A DNA stretch of 64,000 nucleotides from Fremontodendron californicum. Its lineage: Eukaryota > Streptophyta > Magnoliopsida > Malvales > Malvaceae. Below, in pieces: positions 57,575-64,000 of the stretch. Location: positions 2,914,001 through 2,978,000 of the forward strand of contig JAULJL010000003.1 of the NCBI GenBank assembly GCA_030761205.1, written 5' to 3'. Every line of letters begins with the position of its first letter. Positions within the stretch are counted from its first letter, which is position 1. A model generated the notes under the pieces. That model made no database searches and was not told the DNA's origin. It saw nothing but the letters and a program-made list of their open reading frames with translations. The position numbers and the translations under genes were made by a program.

Positions 57575-58030
57575 CTAGGAGTGAGTATTAATTAGTTTGA
57601 ACCGATGTAATCGATCGAATCAACTAAATTTGGTTAATTCAGTTTTGAAATTAGTCGGTTATGAAAATCGATTTATTTGCTTAGCTCGATCGATTATCGA
57701 TTTTAAAATTGATAATTGAATAGATCGAATTAATCAACTCTTTTAATTTTATTTTATATATAATATAAATAAAATATATTTATATAATAATTTAAAATTA
57801 TATATAATATAATATATCATATATATATATTAAATAATAATATATAATATAAAATAAATAAATTATTTTTTAAATAGTTAAAACCGATTAAACTGACCGA
57901 ATTGACCAACTTAAGTCGGTTTCGATTTTTTCGATTTTAAGATTCTTTGTTGGTCGATTCAGTCAATTTTATAAATTTAATCGGTTTTCAAAATTTTAAA
58001 ACTGAACTGAACAAATGCTCATCCCTAATT
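57575..58030. repeat. Dispersed element rich in CGATCGA / ACCGAATTGACC words
   Basis: The left part (GTTTGAACCGATGTAATCG ... TTAGTCGGTTATGAAAATCG) and right part (AAAACCGATTAAACTGACCG ... TTTAATCGGTTTTC) are roughly inverted around an A/T core, ending AACTGAACTGAACAAATGCTC. This is a typical small dispersed plant repeat; exact ends are unresolved. Confidence 0.5.
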
Positions 58031-59170
58031 TACTCCATTATTCTCACATTTTTTTTAAAAAATTCTTTCGCTAAGTTTTATGAATAAAATTCTGATTTGG
58101 ATTTGTCATTTGACTATGAATAAACAAACAATAGTTGGTAAGTAAAATTTTTGCAATTATATATTCTAAAATATTAATTTAACACAAACAAGAAAAAAAT
58201 ATTAATTTAATAAGAACAATAATAAATCTCATAATGAAGGTTGAAGCCGACAGAGAGTCGTTGGATTAGAAAGGGATGGAGCCTGTGGGCTTCCTCATGT
58301 TCTCTTCTCCTTTAATATAAAAAGCCCCTCTTTGATTTCCTTTCCTTTTATTTTTATTTTTATTTATTTATTTACCAATTCAAGATCATCCCAGGTTGCT
58401 TTGCTTTCAAATTTCACTGTTATTATATCCGGTTGACCCGACGTTCGGATCGATCGATCCCATAATTTAATTTTTAAATTGAATTGATTTATTAATCAAA
58501 TCATTTGTACAATTAATTTAAAAAAAATTGAATTCATCCGTTGAAATTATGAAAAATTTGAAAATCTATTCGATTTATTATAGACCTGAATCAATTAAAA
58601 ATGATTTTTTAAAATAATTTTAAAATGCATTAGACATAATTTTTATATATTAATTATTTAATATTTTTATTGAAAATTATTTAAAAATAAAGATAAAAAT
58701 ACATTATAAAACATAAAAAAGTAAAAAAAATAAAAATTATAAATTTAGTTTTTTTAGTTTTTAAATGATAATATATATTTTAAAATTTTATAACATAAAT
58801 TTTAATCTCTCCTCTTATATAAAATATTTTTACAATTTATAATATTTTAAAATATTATTATTAATTCGAGATTAATTCGAATAATTTAAAGTTGAACCAA
58901 TTGACCCAAACGGGTCATTATCCAACCGCTTTTGATAAACAATGTTCAACAGAAGTTGTTTTTGGTGTTTCTTATTAGCTTTTATTATATATATATATAT
59001 ATATGATTGATTCTATTCTTTCTTTTCAGAAAGTTTTTATCGTCAGGAGGACAATTTTTATCTCTTCAAAGGGAAAGGCTATTGCTTTTTGTTTTCTTTA
59101 GTAAAACTCAATGATTTGAGATTGGAATAAAAACAAAAACTGATATAATAGATAGAGAGATATATTGTTA
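58031..59170. other. LOG8 upstream region
   Basis: 58.4-58.95 kb has CGATCGATC and GGTTGACCCGA words and is probably another diverged dispersed repeat. An (AT)n run lies at 58986-59005. The last 150 bp is the likely core promoter and leader. Confidence 0.5.
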
Positions 59171-61492
59171 ATGGAAGAAGAGAAAGCCAGAAGCAAGTTC
59201 AAAAGGGTGTGTGTTTTCTGTGGAAGCAACTCTGGACATAGAAAAGTTTTCAGCGATGCTGCTCTTGAATTGGGCAATGAACTGGTTTGCTTTTTTTTTT
59301 TTTTTTTGCTTTAACACTATCTCTATACACATTAGTTTGAAAAAAAGTTTGTGTTATTGGTTTCAAAAGATGAACTTTTTAATGGTTTAGTATATATCTT
59401 GAGGTGGTGGTAGGTGGGTGTTTTGTCTTTTTTCGAAACTGGGGTGGTTGTTTTAGATCATTGGGTGTTAGTTTCTAGTAAGAAAGATGAGATTTTTACT
59501 GATTTTTTTTTATTCTATGACGGTGGAGTTCTACATTTGTTGTTTCATGTACTGAATTGGGGTTGCTCTGTTTGCTTGCTGTCATGAGTCATGACACTGT
59601 TGACCATCAAGGTAGTTTCTGCTGACAGGGTTTTGCTCTTTTTTGACTATACGTGAGTAATATCCAGGAATTGAAAATTAGGTTTTTGATGCAAGCCAGT
59701 TATTTGGAAAAGTGGGGTTTTCTAGTTTTCTTTAGCTTGACTTCTATGTCTAAATTGTTTGCCTTTTTTTTTTTTTTTTTAATAATTTGTGGACTTTCTG
59801 TTTTGCTTATGGTTGGTGTCAGTTTATCACAGGTGAAGAGGAAGATAGACTTGGTGTATGGTGGGGGAAGTATTGGGTTGATGGGTTTGATATCCCAGAC
59901 AGTCTATGATGGAGGTTGTTATGTTCTTGGGTATGTAAGGAACTTGCCTTGCATTGAAGAGCCTATCTTTAATGCTTTTTCTCTGCACAGAATCTGTTAC
60001 AAGTTGCAAGTAGCTTCCTTCTTGTTCACATTAGGTGTATTACTAAGTAAATAATTGTTCTTTACATCCAGGATAATTCCAAAAGCTCTCATGCCTCTTG
60101 AGGTATTTGTACTTTCACCCATATATAAATATTGTTTATTGAATATTGGGCCCAAGTGTCATGTTTAATTAGTCTTTCTTTGAAAATTCTTAATTTGAGG
60201 TTTTATGCTTTCCTGCATTCACCATTTAAAGGTTTTATTACAGTTTCATCATTCACATCACTGAATTTGGTACATTACTAATAATTGATATTGCTCATTG
60301 GCGCAAGAGTTCTTTTTATTAGGAAAAATTTTGGTAAAAGAATTTGCTGGAATATCTTTAATGTCAAATTTTGCTTTCTTTAATTGTAAGTATTTATCTC
60401 TAGGCTGAGATAGATCAACCAATAATGCATAATCCTGGACAATATTGACAGATATCAGGAGAAACAGTTGGAGAAGTGAGAACTGTTTCGGACATGCATG
60501 AGCGCAAAGCTGAAATGGCCCGAGAAGCTGATGCCTTTGTTGCTCTTCCTGGTAAAAATACCTTGACCTTTTTCATCAATAGTAGAGAAAAAAAGGAAAA
60601 TTTTGGTGAAAGAGTCTTGTTTTTTCAATAATATACTAGTTCTAACATTAAAATTTGGTGTTGTAGGTGGATATGGAACAATGGAAGAGTTGCTGGAGAT
60701 GATAACATGGTCCCAACTTGGAATACATAAGAAAACAGTAAGGCTTCATTCTTCAAGCTTGAAGAATTAAGTTAGCTATGTGAATATTTATTAATATAGC
60801 CATGCGCATTACACTTAATGCAGATTGGTTTGCTAAATGTTGATGGTTACTACAATAATTTGCTCGCTTTATTTGACAACGGCGTTGAAGAGGGTTTCAT
60901 CAAGCCAGGTGCTAGGCATATAATTGTCTCTGCTCCAACAGCCAAAGAACTTTTGGAGAAGATGGAGGTATGAACTTTATCTTAACATTTTTTTTGGATC
61001 ATGGAATTAATTGGTTAGTATTTTATCCTGAGTGAGAAAATATTCACTTAAACAAAGAAACTAGAGGAGATCATTAAAGAAATGGCTAGCCTGCCAATCA
61101 CAGCAATTCAAAACTTTCCAAGAAACACATGGTGGAACTTGAATATGTGAATGGTTCCTAGCCTAGCACGGCAGGCGGCAGCCTTCTGTTTGTTGTCAAT
61201 CATTATCCATTTCCTCTTTGCCTGTCTGTGTGTGCTTTCTCTGTACAATAACATTAGAAGGGAGCTTGCGTTGCCATCGGGTTTTTATAATTAAACTTCT
61301 AATGTAGGCTCTTAGGAGATAGAATTTGGGAAAAGAACATTAATTGTAACAATGTGGCCTTGGATTACAATTATCTAAAATTTGTAGTTAATTTTGCAGC
61401 AATACGCACCTTCCCATGAACATGTGGCTCCTCATGAAAGCTGGCAGATGGAGCAACTTGGTGATTATCCCAAGCAACTAAATACGCAATGA
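59171..61492 (+). CDS. LOG8: Cytokinin riboside 5'-monophosphate phosphoribohydrolase (LOG8-type)
   Basis: Cytosolic/nuclear enzyme releasing active cytokinin bases from their nucleotides in one step. Seven exons: 59171-59284, 59833-59930, 60072-60102, 60452-60551, 60667-60737, 60824-60967 and 61400-61492. They join in frame to 216 aa, the same length I recall for Arabidopsis LOG8 (At5g11950). The Rossmann-like fold starts VCVFCGSNSGH. The catalytic/binding motif PGGYGTMEELLE is near residue 112, preceded by DMHERKAEMAREADAF. VKRKIDLVYGGGSIGLMG and EEGFIKPGARHIIVSAPTAKEL complete the family core. The N-terminus (SGHRKVFSDAALELGNELVKRK) and the C-terminus (PHESWQMEQLGDYP) are closer to LOG8 than to LOG1-7. 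The 31 nt third exon is unusually short. No defects seen. Confidence 0.95.
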
Positions 61493-62759
61493 AGCATTGA
61501 TGGTAGGTTTCTCCCCCTTTGATTCCTGATGTGATTCATCATCATTGAGTCGTGCACGACAATCTCTTTGGATGGGCCACATGTTTGTCGTTTTACCATG
61601 TAGTTTTTATCACCATAAAAAGGGATTTGATCCTATTAAAATCATCTTAGCTGTTTTACAGACATGCACTGATTTATGGCCAACAAAGCTGCTATAGATC
61701 TTTAGTCATATTAAGTTGTTACTGCTACATATTGAAGACAAAAGTACTTTGAAATGAAAAAAAAATTATTGCAGAATCTTCTAAGGTGTGGTGAAATGGT
61801 CCCACTGTGCCTTAGCTTTGGTGGATAAGGTGCATGGGTTGGGGACATCTTATGAATTTAGCAATAAAGTTATAGAATCCCAAGCAGCTAAATTTGGCTT
61901 AACTTTAAAAACTGCCAGGGTATCATGGAGATAGGTCTAGGTATTTAAAGGCAATCCGGCTTTCTAAGGCATTTCTTCAAGGAGAGGGAAACTAAAGTTA
62001 AAACTTAAAACCTTTTTACATTTACAGAAGGGAATGGGGCATAGGGTAAAGTTGCTTGTTGACAGGCCAGTATGACCGGTCACCGGTGGACCACAGGGCC
62101 TTGGGTATCTTGAGGTCTAATCTCTAAAGAGAGTTATTCCTAGAGGCTAGTGCCCAAGCAATCATTCCGTCTCAGTTTCCACCTTTTATACTTCCTTCAA
62201 CTTTCTAAATTTAAGGTGATATTTTGCTAAGGTTGATTCCTTCTGTGGGGCTTAAAGTAGGAACATTTGCTTCTGTATAACTTTGACAATCAAGGATAAT
62301 TCTGCAAGTTTTTTTAATGATATTCCAATGCCAACAATCCTAAGTTGGCGCCATCAAAATTAGAGAAAAAATGCCATAAAAACCCAGAATTTTTTTATTA
62401 TTATTATAACTTCCATACCGAATTCAGTTTCTGCCCAATTCCTAAACGAACATTGCAAAAGAAATGAGCAAAAACTGAAAGATGTTTAGCCTTGATGAAG
62501 CCATGCTTCCACAAGCATATGAACAAGCTAGGATAATCTAAACTGAGCAAAAGAAAACTTTGTCCAAAATATGAGGAACCATGGCTATAATCTGTCACTT
62601 TTCAGAAACATTATTTGTAGCTATCTTGGCAAGTTTGGCCTTTCTTGAAGATGACAACTGCCTCTCACATGGACTTCTCAAGGGAAAAGCTACCATGGGT
62701 CCTAATGCCTGTGGGCATCTTTATAATTAATTTATTCATTCATATATGATAGTATTATA
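61493..62759. other. LOG8 3' flank and intergenic DNA
   Basis: The first few hundred bases are the likely 3' UTR. The remainder has ordinary composition but no supported coding frame; the short minus-strand frame at 62404-62598 has no family features. Confidence 0.5.
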
Positions 62760-63118
62760 TTACGGATTTGTATTTGATGTACTGTCAGTGTATAGTTATA
62801 TATACTGACAGTGAAATTTCATTAAAAAAATAAGTCTTAAAATCTAAACTTTAAACTTAAGGATTAATATTTGATACACTGACAGTCTATAACTTTATAC
62901 ACTGTCAGTGAACAAGATGATGTCACCTCATTAGAAATAAAATAATTTATTTTTATTTTTAAATTTTTTTAATGAGGTGACATCATCTTATTTACTGACA
63001 GTGTATCAAATACAAACTTTGAACTTAAACTCTAAACTTAACTTTTAACATGTAACATAATGTGATACACTGTCAGTATATAAATTTATATAACATCAAA
63101 TATAAATCCTTGTAGTGT
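62760..63118. mobile_element. Family-C nested hairpin element
   Basis: The core 62868-63012 is a near-perfect double inverted repeat. Outer arms TATTTGATACACTGACAGT (62868-62886) and its complement (62994-63012) enclose inner arms AAGATGATGTCACCTCATTA (62914-62933) and its complement (62970-62989). Further ACTGTCAGTGTATA ends at 62781 and 63068 suggest one copy inserted in another. Confidence 0.8.
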
Positions 63119-64000
63119 TACACTACTTCTTTTGGGGGTACAGGCCTACAAGGTTTGCTGTTATTATCATTTCAAAAATAGGAAAATGAACAGGCCAGCC
63201 TATTACACTACTTCATCGCAGGGAGTTGCCCATGACTGCCTGGTCTGATTCTCGATAATGGCTTATTGTTTTTCCTTATGGAACATTCACTTTACAAGTG
63301 GTGGCTCGTGTTATATATGTCAAGAAAACAAGAGGGGGTGAAGGTGGAGGTGGCTGTTGTTTGCCCCGGGGGTCCCTCTTTCTCTCCTTTGCCTGATCTT
63401 TAAATGGTTTGCTGCAACAACCCAAAAGCCATTAACTGTTTACCAGACATACCATGAGTAATTTCAGAGGTAATCCCACCACTATTTCTGCCAAATAAAG
63501 GACTACGGGGTCCCCTCCCATTCCTCCTGACTGTTCATTCTGAAAGGACTATGGGGATTGGGGACCCTCCTTTCTTTCATTACACCTTTTTCAACTCGAG
63601 AATCAGCTATTGTTTTCCCTCTCCAGACATCGTGCTTTCAATTATTGTCCTCTCAATTCTGACTTCTGAGTTGATTGTTTCATAAATATATTCCTTTCAT
63701 TAAACAAAGGAAAAAAAAAAGGTAAAGAAAATGATACTTTCACTTCCAAAACTTACTCTTTCTTAATATTCTTTACATCTTTATGGGTAGCAAATTGCTA
63801 TGAAATGCTTATGTTGTTGTATTAAGTTTTAACAAGGTTACAAGGATAAGTAGTAAACTTCCAACAAATATTTTTGGCTTCCTTTGAGATCATACTTGAA
63901 GCCATTATAAAAGGAAAGTAAGCCTTATCTTCATGGTCCTTTTACTTTCTTGACTCGAGGGAGATTCATGGATTCGTAAAGGATTTGCCCTTTCCAGTGC
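63119..64000. other. Right end of the window, no gene recognised
   Basis: Composition is balanced and the DNA looks single-copy (for example 63.3-63.6 kb), perhaps the promoter of a gene beyond the right edge. No coding frame could be supported. Confidence 0.4.

Noticed and set aside
59653..60054. 133-codon frame in the LOG8 region as a separate gene
   Set aside because: It is LOG8 exon 2 extended into both flanking introns; exon joins at 59833 and 59930 restore the LOG frame.
1..64000. CRISPR arrays, bacterial operons, rRNA/tRNA genes, retrotransposon polyproteins
   Set aside because: None seen; the repeats are MITEs, SINEs and microsatellites, and no reverse transcriptase, integrase or transposase motif was recognised.

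Overview
The window is nuclear DNA of a dicot plant. Genes have many short exons with GT-AG introns, the proteins are close to Arabidopsis families, and the long gene-poor stretches are very AT-rich and full of small transposons. A rosid, possibly a Malvaceae such as cotton or a relative, fits the impression, but the sequence alone does not prove the species. I see no virus, bacterial operon, CRISPR array, tRNA or rRNA gene.

Layout. 0.4-6.4 kb: two tandem GH32 cell-wall invertase/fructan exohydrolase genes (the first lacks its 5' exons, which lie beyond the left edge). 7.6-11.4 kb: an ADP/ATP-carrier-like gene of the plasma-membrane PM-ANT1 type with a 2.8 kb intron. 17.0-17.3 kb: a CC-type glutaredoxin on the minus strand. 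17.4-30.4 kb: a 13 kb gene-free stretch of nested MITEs with a few GC-richer islands. 30.7-32.5 kb: heat-stress factor HSFA2, with a perfect heat-shock element in its promoter. 33.6-36.2 kb: a CYP711A (MAX1) pseudogene with two frameshifting duplications, a nonsense codon and a GC splice donor. 36.5-39.9 kb, minus: pieces of a decayed IQD (IQ67-domain) gene. 44.3-47.4 kb, minus: an intact eight-exon IQM calmodulin-binding gene. 49.5-52.7 kb, minus: an intact seven-exon mitochondrial coenzyme A carrier. 59.2-61.5 kb: a seven-exon LOG8-type cytokinin-activating phosphoribohydrolase. The remaining stretches hold repeats.

Context. From memory, HSFA2, MAX1, IQD6 and IQM4 are neighbours on Arabidopsis chromosome 2 (about At2g26150 to At2g26190), while cwINV6, a glutaredoxin and LOG8 are neighbours on chromosome 5 (about At5g11920 to At5g11950). 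Here both sets lie in one 60 kb block, with the MAX1 and IQD members dying side by side. This looks like an ancestral block that Arabidopsis split between two duplicated regions and that is still losing genes here. No prokaryote-like operon logic applies. The shared themes are hormone and sugar metabolism (strigolactone remnant, cytokinin, apoplastic fructan/sucrose), calcium/calmodulin targets and heat/redox response.

Mobile DNA. At least five small families can be delimited from terminal repeats and target-site duplications: (A) a 170-185 bp hAT-like MITE in four copies with 8 bp duplications; (B) an AT-rich 160-190 bp MITE in about seven copies; (C) a hairpin element with an ACTGACAGTGTAT core; (D) a 660 bp element with 9-11 bp duplications; (E) GGTCGGG-type elements with 9 bp duplications. 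A tRNA-derived SINE has an exact 15 bp duplication. Splice sites below were placed by reading frame and protein similarity from memory; all predicted junctions keep the frame in the intact genes.
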